In this document: positions 45,394 to 53,945 of the stretch, one piece after another
Layout: the number at the start of each line of letters is the position of its first letter
Numbering within the stretch: the stretch's first letter is position 1
Source: G963667915 sp965197385
Lineage (GTDB): Bacteria; Acidobacteriota; Vicinamibacteria; Vicinamibacterales; UBA823
NCBI GenBank assembly: GCA_965197385.1
Contig: CBDANA010000009.1
Span: 744,001 to 808,000 of the forward strand
Direction: 5' to 3'
DNA: 64,000 nucleotides
Notes under the pieces: generated by a model
Seen by the model: only the letters and a program-made list of their open reading frames with translations
Told to the model about the DNA's origin: nothing
The model's database searches: none
Position numbers and translations under genes: made by a program

Positions 45394-46701
45394 ATGTACA
45401 TCACCAAGAAACATCTTTCGCGCCGCACGGTCCTCCGTGGCATGGGCGCGCTGCCGATGCTCCGCCATGGTGCCGGCGATTCGTTGAAGGCAGCCTCCTG
45501 GCAATCGAGATGGTGCATCGGCCGCCGACGAAGGTGGGTATCACCAAGTCGTCGCCGGCCGCCGCCGGAAGCGAGTTCGACCTCAGCCCGACGAGCATGC
45601 GTCCGCTCGAGCCGCTGCGCGAGCACCTCACGATCGTGAGCAACACTGGCATCCGCAACGCCGAAGCGTTCACGGCGCCCGAGACGGGCGGCGACCACTT
45701 CCGGTCCAGCGCGACCTTCCTTACGCAGGAGCTCCGAAGCAGACGGAGGGATCCGACATCCACGTCGAACGATGGATCAGCTGTACGCGCAGCGGTTCGG
45801 CCAGGACGACGATGCAGCTCTGCATCGAGAAGATCAGTCAGGAGGCTGCGCGTACGGCTACGCCTGCGTCTACACCGACACGATCAGCTGGGCGTCGCCG
45901 ACCGAGCCGCTGCCGATGGTGCGCGACCCACGCGTGGCCTTCGACCAGCTCTTCGGCGCCGGCGGCACGCCCGAAGAGCGCGCCGCGCGCCGCCGCACCG
46001 ACAGCAGCCTCCTGGACTGGATCGCCGACGAGGTCGTTCGGCTCAAGCGAACGCTGGGGCCGACCGACCGGAATCGGCTGGACGACTATCTGGACGACGT
46101 CCGTGAGATCGAGCGCCGAATCCAGCGGATCGAGGCGGTGAACACGAGCGGCGAGCCGCGGGAGCTGCCCGAAGCGCCGATCGGCGTTCCCGACTCCTTC
46201 CGGGAGCACGTCGAAGTCATGTTCGATCTCCAGGCACTGGCCTTCCAGTCGGACCTGACGCGCGTATTCTCGTTCAAGATGGGCCGCGACGCCTCAGGGC
46301 GCACGTACCCCGAGAGCGGTACCGCGCGCGGCTTCCACCCAGCGTCACATCACGGCGAGCGGGAGGACCGGGTACTCGAGTTCGCCAAGATCAACGCCTA
46401 TCATGTCAGCTTGATCCCGTACTTCCTGAACAAGCTGAGGAGCATTCCCGACGGGGATGCCACGCTGCTCGACCGGACGCTCGTTCTCTACGGATCGCCG
46501 ATGGGTAACTCCAACGTCCACAACCACAAGCGCTGCCCGCTGTTCCTCGCCGGTCACGCGAACAGCCAGCTCCAAGGCAACCTCCACGTGATCGCGGACG
46601 ATCGCACGCCGATGGCCAACGTCATGTTGACCCTGCTGCACAAGCTTGGGCTCAACGATCTGGAGAGCTTCGGCGACAGCACGGGTACGCTGTCGATCTG
46701 A
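45394..46701 (+). pseudogene. DUF1552 protein with several frameshifts
   Basis: The gene begins MYITKKHLSRRTVLRGMGAL (Tat-like RR motif) in one frame. It moves to EFDLSPTSMRPLEPLREHLT and TAPETGGDHFRSSATFLTQE in a second, touches MQLCIE in a third, and returns to the first for GGCAYGYACVYTDTISWASP through LGLNDLESFGDSTGTLSI. DUF1552 proteins are exported and always paired with DUF1592 proteins; their function is unknown. The long C-terminal part from 45850 is uninterrupted. The multiple shifts indicate decay or assembly errors. Confidence 0.8.
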
Positions 46702-46745
46702 TTGCAGACCACCGGAAGCGCTACACATCTGTCGGAGGGTGTCTG

Positions 46746-48449
46746 ATGCGGGGTACGAAGATCCTCGGCGGCTTCACGGTGAGCGTCATCGCGGCGCTCT
46801 ACTTTCCCTTGCTCGCGGCGGTCGAATCGCCGGTGGCGGATGCCGCCATGCACGGCGACACCGAGACGGTCCGGGCACTGCTGACGGACGGCGTCGATGC
46901 CAACACGGCGCAGGGCGACGGCATGACGGCGCTGCACTGGACGGCGGTTAACGGTGATGTCGAGACGGCGCAGATGCTGCTCTACGCCGGAGCCAACGTG
47001 CGCGCCACGACCCGGCTTGGCACCTACACTTCGCTCCTGCTCGCGGCAGCCTCCGGTTCGGCCGAGGCCGTCACGACCCTCATTGCGAGCGGGGCCGACG
47101 TGAACGCGCTGGAATCGGGGCGCGGCCAGACGGCGCTCATGTTCGCCGCCGCGCTCGGCCGCGCGCAGGCGCTCGACGTGCTGCTGGCGCACGGCGCCGA
47201 CACCACCCTGGCCACCACGGTGGTGGATGTCGTTGAGGTGGACAAGGAACTCAAGGCCGCCCGGAAGCAGCGCCAGGAGCGGGTCGATTCTGAGCTTAAG
47301 GCGGCGGTGGAAGCGGGCCTCGCAGCCAACCCGGACGTCATCCAACCGGAGCCCGAGGCCGAGCCACAGGACGAATCCGGCGGTCCCAATATCTTCAAGC
47401 GGTTCTTCGCCTGGATCGTTCTGGGTGGCGGCGGCGAAAACGATGAAAAGGGGCCCGAGCGACTCTCCTACGTACAGCTGGTCGGAAAACAGGGCGGTTT
47501 GACACCCCTGCATTTCGCCGCGCGCCAAGGCCATACCGACTCGGTCAAGAGCCTCCTGGCTGCCGGCGCCGACATCAATGCCCCGACCGGCGACGGGACG
47601 ACACCGATCCTGATCTCGACGATCAACGGCCACTTCGACCTGTCGCAGTACCTGCTCGACCAGGGAGCGGACGCCACGATCGCCAGCGAAGCCGGTGCCA
47701 CCCCGCTGTACGCGACGATCAACATGGAGTATGCGCCGCGCACGCTGCACCCGCAGCCGACCGCGTTTCGGCAGCAGCGGGTCACGTATCTGGAATTGAT
47801 GGACGCGTTGCTGGATGCCGGCGTCGACGTGAACGCCAGGCTCTCAAAGAAGATCTGGTATTCGGGCTACAACTTCGATCTATCAAACGTGAACGAGACC
47901 GGCGGCACCGCCTTTTGGCGCGCGGCCTATGCGAGCGACATCGAGGCGATGCGTCTGCTCGTCGCCCGGGCCGCCGATCCCGACATCCGGACCCAGAAGA
48001 CTCCCAGACGTCGTCGCCGTAGCGACCCGGACCCGAAGGACGACCCGTCTGGCTTGCGACCGGTCCCTGTGGGCGCGCCTGCCGTCACGCCACTCCAGGC
48101 GGCCGCCGGTGTCGGCTACGGATTCGGCTTTGCCGCCAACTCGCATCAGTTCCATCCCGGCGGCATGTTGCGCGCCGTCAGGTATCTCGTGGAGGAACTG
48201 GGCGCTGACGTGAACGCCCGCGACCATGACGGCTACACGGCGATGCACCACGCCGCCGCCAGGGGCGACAACGAGATGATCCAGTATCTGGTCTCGAAGG
48301 GGGCGGATGCGACGTTCGTCAGCCGACGAGGCCAGACGACGGTCGACATGGCGAACGGTCCGGTGCAGCGCATCGAGCCGTTCCCGGCGACCATCGCGCT
48401 CCTGGAGAGCCTGGGCGCCGTCAACAACCACAACTGCGTGTCCTGCTAG
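46746..48449 (+). CDS. Exported ankyrin-repeat protein
   Basis: The 567-residue protein has a signal peptide (FTVSVIAALYFPLLAAVES) and about ten ankyrin repeats. Examples are GMTALHWTAVNGDVETAQML, GLTPLHFAARQGHTDSVKSL, and GYTAMHHAAARGDNEMIQYL. A charged linker (about residues 160-220) separates the two repeat blocks, and a basic stretch PRRRRRSDPDPKDDPSG lies near residue 418. The C-terminus NNHNCVSC carries two cysteines. Genes of this type commonly follow DUF1592/DUF1552 pairs, so it probably belongs to the same ancestral operon. It is intact. Confidence 0.88.
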   Translation: MRGTKILGGFTVSVIAALYFPLLAAVESPVADAAMHGDTETVRALLTDGVDANTAQGDGMTALHWTAVNGDVETAQMLLYAGANVRATTRLGTYTSLLLAAASGSAEAVTTLIASGADVNALESGRGQTALMFAAALGRAQALDVLLAHGADTTLATTVVDVVEVDKELKAARKQRQERVDSELKAAVEAGLAANPDVIQPEPEAEPQDESGGPNIFKRFFAWIVLGGGGENDEKGPERLSYVQLVGKQGGLTPLHFAARQGHTDSVKSLLAAGADINAPTGDGTTPILISTINGHFDLSQYLLDQGADATIASEAGATPLYATINMEYAPRTLHPQPTAFRQQRVTYLELMDALLDAGVDVNARLSKKIWYSGYNFDLSNVNETGGTAFWRAAYASDIEAMRLLVARAADPDIRTQKTPRRRRRSDPDPKDDPSGLRPVPVGAPAVTPLQAAAGVGYGFGFAANSHQFHPGGMLRAVRYLVEELGADVNARDHDGYTAMHHAAARGDNEMIQYLVSKGADATFVSRRGQTTVDMANGPVQRIEPFPATIALLESLGAVNNHNCVSC

Positions 48450-48472
48450 CAGCCCTGCGCGCGAGGTTACGC

Positions 48473-49138
48473 ATGGCTGGCAACTTCCCGGTCGGCGGAC
48501 GGAGCGTCTCGCGTCGCGAGCTGATCAAGCGCGCGCTCATAGCCGGCGCGGCGGCGACCATGTCGGCCGAGACACTCGCGCACGCCGGGTCCGACCAGAC
48601 GCCGTTCGACACGTTCGACACACTGTCACGGGCCGAAGCCGAAACCCTCCAGGCCATCGTGGCCCGTCTCATCCCAACCGACGAGCGCGGCCCCGGCGCG
48701 AGCGAAGCCCGTGCGGAGCACTACATCGACCAGGCGCTGGCCGGCGCCCTGTCCGCGTCACGCCAGGCCTACGCCGACGGCCTGGCCGGCGTCGACGCCT
48801 ACGCGCGAACGTCGAAAGGCGCCCTCTTCGCGTCGCTTCCAGCCGACGATCAGGACGCCGTCCTGCGCGAGATGGAGGCCAACACGGCAACCGGCTTCAG
48901 CCCGGACGCTTCGACCTTCTTCGAGCTGCTCCGCACCCATACGATCGAAGGCACCTTCGGCGATCCGTATTACGGCGGCAACACGAATTTCGTCGGGTGG
49001 GACCTGATTGGGTATCCAGGGGTCCGCGTGGTCGTCACGCCTCGCCACCAGCGGCTCGACATCGCGCCGCGGCCGGTCCACCGGTCGGCCTACGATTTTG
49101 GACGATTCGTGAAGGAAGTGCTGAACCGTGGCCGTTGA
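48473..49138 (+). CDS. Gluconate 2-dehydrogenase subunit 3-like protein
   Basis: The 221-residue protein has a twin-arginine signal (SRRELIKRALIAGAAATMSA) and the subunit 3 domain (FDTLSRAEAETLQAIVARLI; PTDERGPGASEA; GNTNFVGWDLIGYPGVRVV). In the family it escorts and couples an exported flavoprotein dehydrogenase. Its 3' end overlaps the GMC oxidoreductase gene by 11 bases, supporting complex formation. No cytochrome c subunit gene is adjacent. Confidence 0.88.
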   Translation: MAGNFPVGGRSVSRRELIKRALIAGAAATMSAETLAHAGSDQTPFDTFDTLSRAEAETLQAIVARLIPTDERGPGASEARAEHYIDQALAGALSASRQAYADGLAGVDAYARTSKGALFASLPADDQDAVLREMEANTATGFSPDASTFFELLRTHTIEGTFGDPYYGGNTNFVGWDLIGYPGVRVVVTPRHQRLDIAPRPVHRSAYDFGRFVKEVLNRGR

Positions 49139-50837
49139 CCTGCCGAAGACGGACGTGGTGATTGTCGGACTGGGTGCCGTCGGCGGCGTGGCCGCGTTGC
49201 CGCTCACGCGGGCTGGCCGCGATGTCATCGGGCTCGAAGCGGGCGCATGGATGCGCCGCCGCGACTTCGCCCCGGACGAGCTGCGCAACGGCGCCAGGGG
49301 ATGGCCCCACGCGGTTCAGAAGGCGAACCGGGAGATTCCCGTGCACCGGCCGAACGCATCAGCACCGGATTCCCCCCGGCTGACCGTCCATCCGATGATG
49401 AACGCGGTCGGCGGCACATCCCTCCACTATTGGGGCCAGAGCTGGCGCTTGAACCCCTGGGACTTCAAGGTCGTGAGCGAGACGACCCGGCGGTACGGCG
49501 CGGCGCGGATCCCCACTGGCTCGACGGTCGAAGACTGGCCGTTCGGGCTCAAGGAGCTCGAGCCGTTCTACGACCTGGTCGAGTACGAAGTGGGCGTCTC
49601 GGGTCAGGCCGGCAATATCAACGGCGCGATCGACCGGCGGGGCAACGTCTTCGAAGGCCCCCGCCGGCGTGACTATCCGATGCCGCCGCTCCGGGGCACG
49701 GGCTTCACCGAGCTCATGACGGACGCGGCACGAAGTCTCGACTGGCATCCGTTTCCCGGCCCGGCGGCCGTCAATTCCCAGCCGTACCAGAACCGAGCAG
49801 CGTGCGTCTATCACGGATTCTGCAGCCGCGGGGGCTGCCATGTCGACGCGAAGAGCTCCACCGCTGTGTCGACGATCCCGATGGCGCAGGAGACCGGGCA
49901 CCTATCGGTCATCACGCATGCCCATGTCATCTCGGTCGGCGTCGATGGCAACGGTCGCGTCACCGGGGTGACCTATCGTAAAAACGGTGAAACCTACGTT
50001 CAGCCTGCCGAGGTGGTATTGCTCGGCACCTACACCTACGAGAACGTACGGACCCTCCTTCTCTCGATGTCGCGAGCCTACCCGGACGGCCTCTCGAACA
50101 ACCACGGGCAGGTCGGCCGCCATTACTTCAGCCACAACATGGGGGCGGGCGTCCTCGCGCTCTTCCCGTCGAACCTGAACACGTGGTACGGCTTGCCCGC
50201 ACAGGGCGTCGCGGTGGATGACTGGGCCGACGACAATTTCGACCACACCGATCTCGACTTCATCGGGGGCGGCAACCTCTGGATCTACACCGAGCGACAA
50301 CCGATCTCGGCGGCCAGGATGAACACATTTGGCCGCGCCCCGCGATGGGGCTCGGCCTGGAAACGGTTCGTCACGGAGAACGCCGACCGCTGGACCGGTA
50401 CCTACATCCAGAAGACGACGCTGCCGTACGAAGACAACTACCTGGACCTGCATCCCACCGTGAAGGACCCGCTCGGCTTCCCGGTCTGCCGGATCACCGC
50501 CGACTTCAAGGACAACGAGCGCAAAGTCGCCGCCTTCATGCAGGACAAGATGGTGCGGTGGTTCGAGGAGGCCGGCGCCATCGCCACGGTCCGGCAGTCC
50601 ATCGGCACCATGCGGGCCACCCACGCCTACGGCGGGACGCGCATGGGTGACAATCCCGAGACGAACGTCGTCGACCGGTGGGGTTTCTCGCACGAGGCAC
50701 CGAATCTGGGTGTTCTCGGCGCCTCGGTCATGGGCACGAGCGGCGCCCATAATCCCACGTTGACGGCGCAGGCGCTCGCGTGGCGGACAGCCGACCATCT
50801 GGTCGAGAACTGGCGCGCGATCGCTAGCAGCCCGTAG
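49128..50837 (+). CDS. GMC-family FAD oxidoreductase
   Basis: The 569-residue protein is the catalytic partner of the preceding subunit 3. The dinucleotide fold is VVIVGLGAVGGVAALPL at residues 9-25. A GMC-type VGGTSLHYWGQSWRLNPWDF follows near residue 90. The C-terminal domain has the catalytic-histidine region THAYGGTRMGDNPETNVVD and ASVMGTSGAHNPTLTAQALA. It probably oxidises a sugar or alcohol in the periplasm with Tat export in complex with its partner; the substrate is unknown. It starts at GTG 49128 within the upstream gene. Confidence 0.9.
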   Translation: MAVDLPKTDVVIVGLGAVGGVAALPLTRAGRDVIGLEAGAWMRRRDFAPDELRNGARGWPHAVQKANREIPVHRPNASAPDSPRLTVHPMMNAVGGTSLHYWGQSWRLNPWDFKVVSETTRRYGAARIPTGSTVEDWPFGLKELEPFYDLVEYEVGVSGQAGNINGAIDRRGNVFEGPRRRDYPMPPLRGTGFTELMTDAARSLDWHPFPGPAAVNSQPYQNRAACVYHGFCSRGGCHVDAKSSTAVSTIPMAQETGHLSVITHAHVISVGVDGNGRVTGVTYRKNGETYVQPAEVVLLGTYTYENVRTLLLSMSRAYPDGLSNNHGQVGRHYFSHNMGAGVLALFPSNLNTWYGLPAQGVAVDDWADDNFDHTDLDFIGGGNLWIYTERQPISAARMNTFGRAPRWGSAWKRFVTENADRWTGTYIQKTTLPYEDNYLDLHPTVKDPLGFPVCRITADFKDNERKVAAFMQDKMVRWFEEAGAIATVRQSIGTMRATHAYGGTRMGDNPETNVVDRWGFSHEAPNLGVLGASVMGTSGAHNPTLTAQALAWRTADHLVENWRAIASSP

Positions 50838-50846
50838 TGAAAATCC
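50824..50846. repeat. Single arm of the dispersed palindromic repeat
   Basis: The sequence ctagcagcccgtagtgaaaa matches the arm of the repeats at 18491 and 59255. It overlaps the stop codon of the GMC gene. The opposite arm is not detectable nearby, so the copy is decayed. Confidence 0.6.
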
Positions 50847-50967
50847 CGCGTGGCACCGAGGCAAGATCGACACGCAGCGTTACCCATGACGGCCGCCGCC
50901 CGCTGGGGTAGACTGGTCCGTCCGGATGGAACCCGCCACCCGGCGCAGACGACCTTGCACACTGAGG

Positions 50968-51636
50968 ATGACCACCATGACCATGCTCCGAACTCTCGTC
51001 GTTGCGACCGCGGTCGTGACCCTTGCGATCCTGGCGTCCGTCGGCGCGACCGCGCAGGACAACGCCATGACCTTCTTCATCACCAGCGCCGGCCCGGGCG
51101 ACGGGGCGAACCTCGGCGGGATCGACGGCGCTGACGCGCACTGCCAGATGCTCGCGGAAGCAGCCGGCAGCACGGGCCACACGTGGCGCGCCTATCTCAG
51201 CCAGAGTGCCGCCGGTGGCGGAATGGCGGCCGACGCCCGGGATCGGATCGGTAGCGGCCCCTGGTACAACGCAAACGCCGTCGAGGTGGCGTCCAGCGTG
51301 GCCGACCTACACAGCGCCAACAACGAGCTGAGCAAGGCGAACAGCATCAGCGAGAAGGGCGACGTCATCAATGGCCGCGGGGACAGCCCGAACATGCACG
51401 ACGTCCTGACCGGGTCGCAGCCAGACGGCACCGCCTTCACCAACGGCGAGGATCACACCTGCAGCAACTGGACGAGCAGCGGCGCCGGCAGCGCCCAGGT
51501 CGGCCACCACGACCGGCAGGGTGGCGGTGACAACCCGACCTCGTGGAATGCCGCGCACGGCAGCCGGGGGTGCAGTCAGGACGACCTGATCGGTACCGGC
51601 GGCAACGGCCTGTATTACTGCTTCGCGACGAACTGA
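50968..51636 (+). CDS. Secreted C-type-lectin-fold-like protein
   Basis: The 222-residue protein has a signal peptide (TLVVATAVVTLAILASVGAT). Its body contains FFITSAGPGDGANLGGIDGA, AHCQMLAEAAGSTGHTWRAY, RIGSGPWYNANAVEVASSVA and a Cys-containing C-terminus (HTCSNWTSS, SRGCSQDDL, GLYYCFATN). The pattern suggests a disulfide-bonded lectin-like sandwich found in many secreted bacterial proteins of unknown ligand. Its stop overlaps the msrB start (TGATG). Confidence 0.7.
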   Translation: MTTMTMLRTLVVATAVVTLAILASVGATAQDNAMTFFITSAGPGDGANLGGIDGADAHCQMLAEAAGSTGHTWRAYLSQSAAGGGMAADARDRIGSGPWYNANAVEVASSVADLHSANNELSKANSISEKGDVINGRGDSPNMHDVLTGSQPDGTAFTNGEDHTCSNWTSSGAGSAQVGHHDRQGGGDNPTSWNAAHGSRGCSQDDLIGTGGNGLYYCFATN

Positions 51637-52097
51637 TGTCGGCCGAGCCGGGCACCGCGATCGTCAAGCTCGACACGCCCGCGAACGCGTGGCGGGAGCT
51701 GATCTCTCCCGAGGGCTATCAGGTGCTGTTCCAGGAGGCCACCGAGTCGGCCTTTTCGAGCCCGTTGAACGCGGAGAAGCGAGGCGGGACTTTCATCTGT
51801 GCCGCCTGCTTCCTCCCGCTGTTCGACGCGGAGGCCAAGTTCGACAGCGGCACGGGATGGCCGAGCTTCACGGCGGCAATCGACGGCCGGATCGGGACGA
51901 CGCGCGACACCACAATGCCACTACCGCGGACGGAGTACCACTGCGCCCGCTGCGGAGGGCATCAGGGGCACGTCTTTCCTGACGGCCCTCCGCCGAACGG
52001 CCAGCGATATTGCAACAACGGCGTCGCGTTGCGGTTCGTGCCCACCGGCGAGCCGATCCCGGCCCTGCGCGACGGGTCCCGCGCAGCAGCCCCCTAG
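51636..52097 (+). CDS. msrB: Peptide-methionine (R)-S-oxide reductase MsrB
   Basis: The 153-residue enzyme repairs methionine-R-sulfoxide. Zinc cysteines are in ICAACFLPLFD and CARCGGHQGHVF. The substrate segment is FDSGTGWPSFTAAID, and the catalytic cysteine is in GQRYCNNGVALRFVP. The ATG at 51636 overlaps the previous stop. It has no export signal and should be cytoplasmic. Confidence 0.95.
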   Translation: MSAEPGTAIVKLDTPANAWRELISPEGYQVLFQEATESAFSSPLNAEKRGGTFICAACFLPLFDAEAKFDSGTGWPSFTAAIDGRIGTTRDTTMPLPRTEYHCARCGGHQGHVFPDGPPPNGQRYCNNGVALRFVPTGEPIPALRDGSRAAAP

Positions 52098-52205
52098 CAT
52101 TCATCATTCATTCATCCGGGTCGGCTCGCCCGCTCGGGACTGGATGGGCGCCAACCCGTGTGTCGGGGTCGTCTGCGGCGGCCGGCCGCTCCGGGGTGCG
52201 GCACG

Positions 52206-53108
52206 GTGAGCACTCAGACGCTCTTCCTCACCGGCGCCACCGGGTTCGTCGGCCGGCACGTTGTCACGCGCCTGGATTCCGCCCGTTTTCCGGTCGTGCG
52301 CTGTCTCGTCAGACCCGGCGCCGCACGCGCGGCCCAGGACTGGAGCCGTCCGGGACTGGACATCATTCCGGGCGCGTTGGAAGATCACGCCTCGTACGCC
52401 TTCGCGCTCGCCGACGCTGACGTCGTGCTGCACCTTGCCGCGATCACCGGCAGGGCGTCGCCGCGCACATACCATCGAATCAACGTCGACGGGACGCGCC
52501 AGTTGCTGGCCATGGGCCGCGCCCGATTCGTCTTCGTCAGCTCGATCGCCGCCGCGTTCTCCCGCACCCGCGCCTACCACTACGCCCGATCGAAGCGCGA
52601 GGCGGAGGCGCTCGTCCGTGCCTCCGGCCGCAACCACGTCATCGTGCGCCCGACCATGGTCTTCGGCCCCGGCTCCCCCGTCGCGGAGAAATTGTCGCGA
52701 CTGGCGTCGAGTCGGGTGGTCTTCGGCAACGGGCGTGTCCTCGTTCAACCGATCGACGTCGGCGATCTCGCCGACCTGCTGGTCACGCTCGCGGCGACCG
52801 ACCTGCTGCCCGATGACGTGGTTGAGGCGGGCGGGCCTGACGTGATCACACTGGACGCCCTGCTCGCCGGGATGCGTCGGTCGGCTGGCACTGCCGCTGC
52901 CACGTTTTTTCACCTGCCGGTACGCCCGATCATCGAGGGCCTGGCGCTCATCGAGGGGCTCGGCCTCCGATGTGCCCCGGTGCACGCCGGGCAACTCGCC
53001 TCGTTCGTGAATGACAGCACGGCGGACCCGGCCAAGCGTCCGGGTGACTTGCCGGAGCGGTTGAAGAGCCTGGAGGCAATGCTCGGGAGGCAGGCCGGCG
53101 ATGCCTGA
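52206..53108 (+). CDS. NAD(P)-dependent epimerase/dehydratase (extended SDR)
   Basis: The 300-residue protein starts at GTG 52206. It has the extended-SDR dinucleotide motif FLTGATGFVGRHVVTRL, the acidic ADADVVLHLAAITG stretch, and the catalytic Tyr-x-x-x-Lys in YHYARSKREAEALV. The substrate-binding region NHVIVRPTMVFGPGSP follows. Substrate and pathway are unknown. Its end overlaps the next small ORF by eight bases. Confidence 0.88.
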   Translation: MSTQTLFLTGATGFVGRHVVTRLDSARFPVVRCLVRPGAARAAQDWSRPGLDIIPGALEDHASYAFALADADVVLHLAAITGRASPRTYHRINVDGTRQLLAMGRARFVFVSSIAAAFSRTRAYHYARSKREAEALVRASGRNHVIVRPTMVFGPGSPVAEKLSRLASSRVVFGNGRVLVQPIDVGDLADLLVTLAATDLLPDDVVEAGGPDVITLDALLAGMRRSAGTAAATFFHLPVRPIIEGLALIEGLGLRCAPVHAGQLASFVNDSTADPAKRPGDLPERLKSLEAMLGRQAGDA

Positions 53109-53277
53109 GCGCCAGGTGGACGAACGGCTGGCCCGGGAATACCTGATTTTGACGCGCTACCTGTCTGGCTCGGACTCGACCACCGCGGTCGTGCACGCCT
53201 ACCAACGAGCGCACGCGCAGGGTGTCGTCGGCGCCAGGCCGGCCAGATTCAATCGGCTGCTGACGGCAGCAACGTGA
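53101..53277 (+). CDS. Short hypothetical ORF ending at a rearrangement
   Basis: A 58-residue frame reads MPERQVDERLAREYLILTRY and then HAYQRAHAQGVVGARPARF before ending in the inverted CstA segment. It overlaps the epimerase stop. It is helical and basic, with no recognised family. Because its 3' end runs into a rearranged fragment, the original protein was probably longer. Confidence 0.45.
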   Translation: MPERQVDERLAREYLILTRYLSGSDSTTAVVHAYQRAHAQGVVGARPARFNRLLTAAT

Positions 53278-53558
53278 GGCCGGCGAGGAGCTGGTTCGTC
53301 GTGCCGAAGAGTAGCCAGAGGACGGTCACCAGCGTCATCCTGGCGAGAGCCGGTCGTCCGGCCCGCTACACGCTGATTCCAATGGCCTTCGTGACGACCG
53401 TAGCGTTGCTGGCCGCCCTCTATCAGCTGTGGGATCTGTACCGAACGTCCCAGTATCTGTTGCTCCTTCTCGACGTCGTGATCGTCATCTCCGCCGCTAT
53501 CGTGATGCTCGAGGCGATCTCGGCGCTCACGCCAGCCGGCACCCGACGCGGCGCTTGA
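53267..53558 (+). pseudogene. cstA: Carbon starvation protein A (CstA) C-terminal fragment with micro-inversion
   Basis: From 53325 the plus strand reads VTSVILARAGRPARYTLIPM and two hydrophobic helices to the stop, matching the CstA C-terminus. The segment just before (53267-53324) encodes the preceding CstA motif VLWLLFGTTNQLLAGLTLL, but on the opposite strand. Re-inverting it joins LTLL to VTSVIL in frame. Only this end of the transporter remains. Confidence 0.75.
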
Positions 53559-53583
53559 CCGCCAGGACTGCACCGCTTATACT
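53555..53583 (+). promoter_or_regulatory. Sigma-70-type promoter before the lysW leader
   Basis: TTGACC (53555-53560) and TATACT (53578-53583) are separated by 17 bases, close to the consensus. Transcription would begin near 53590, 12 bases before the leader ORF. The -35 box overlaps the end of the cstA fragment. Confidence 0.65.
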
Positions 53584-53601
53584 TCGCGTCGACCTGCGGC
53601 C

Positions 53602-53691
53602 ATGTCTATCCGTCACGGACTCCGCACTGGCGACGACGCGCGAAGGTACGCGCGTGCGTACACCGGTGAAGCTGGCTGGTCCAGGCGCTGA
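53602..53691 (+). CDS. Arginine-rich leader peptide of the lys/arg operon
   Basis: A 29-codon ORF reads MSIRHGLRTGDDARRYARAY and ends GWSRR-stop. Seven of 29 residues are Arg and none is Lys. It lies between a good promoter and an intrinsic terminator, 85 bases before lysW. Its last codons (53678-53687, ggtccaggcg) can pair with 53722-53729 (cgccgacc) to exclude the terminator. This is the layout of transcription attenuation. No strong Shine-Dalgarno sequence precedes the ATG, which weakens the call. Confidence 0.5.
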   Translation: MSIRHGLRTGDDARRYARAYTGEAGWSRR

Positions 53692-53719
53692 CCTTTCGTT
53701 ACGCGCTGCCCTTCGGGAG

Positions 53720-53757
53720 CCCGCCGACCACCACTCACGCGTCGGCGGGTTTTTTTG
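53720..53757 (+). terminator. Intrinsic terminator / attenuator upstream of lysW
   Basis: A perfect 9-bp stem cccgccgac/gtcggcggg (53720-53728 and 53741-53749) with a 12-base loop is followed by seven T residues. It lies 19 bases before the lysW start and downstream of the promoter, so it must be passed to express the operon. Confidence 0.85.
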
Positions 53758-53775
53758 TGGCAGCCCGGAGGGACC

Positions 53776-53940
53776 ATGCCCAAGTGTCTCGAGTGCGACG
53801 CTGACATCCGCCTGAAGGCCGACGTCGAGTCCGGCGAGATCGTGGATTGCCCGGACTGCGGTACCGAGTTCGAGGTACGATCCGTCGATCCACCGCAGCT
53901 CGACTACGCACCCAAGGAAGAAGAGGACTGGGGCGAATAA
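53776..53940 (+). CDS. lysW: Amino-group carrier protein LysW
   Basis: The 54-residue carrier holds the growing amino acid on the gamma-carboxyl of its C-terminal glutamate. Zinc-binding pairs CLEC (residues 4-7) and CPDC (25-28) are visible, and the protein ends with the diagnostic EDWGE. A ggaggga ribosome-binding site precedes the ATG. It is the first gene of a six-gene operon that builds lysine or ornithine while bound to LysW. Confidence 0.95.
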   Translation: MPKCLECDADIRLKADVESGEIVDCPDCGTEFEVRSVDPPQLDYAPKEEEDWGE

Positions 53941-53945
53941 GGATC

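Noticed and set aside
44205..46106. A single 633-residue protein
   Set aside because: Its first part is DUF1592/1585, and the rest passes through wrong frames of the DUF1552 gene; it is a concatenation caused by frameshifts.
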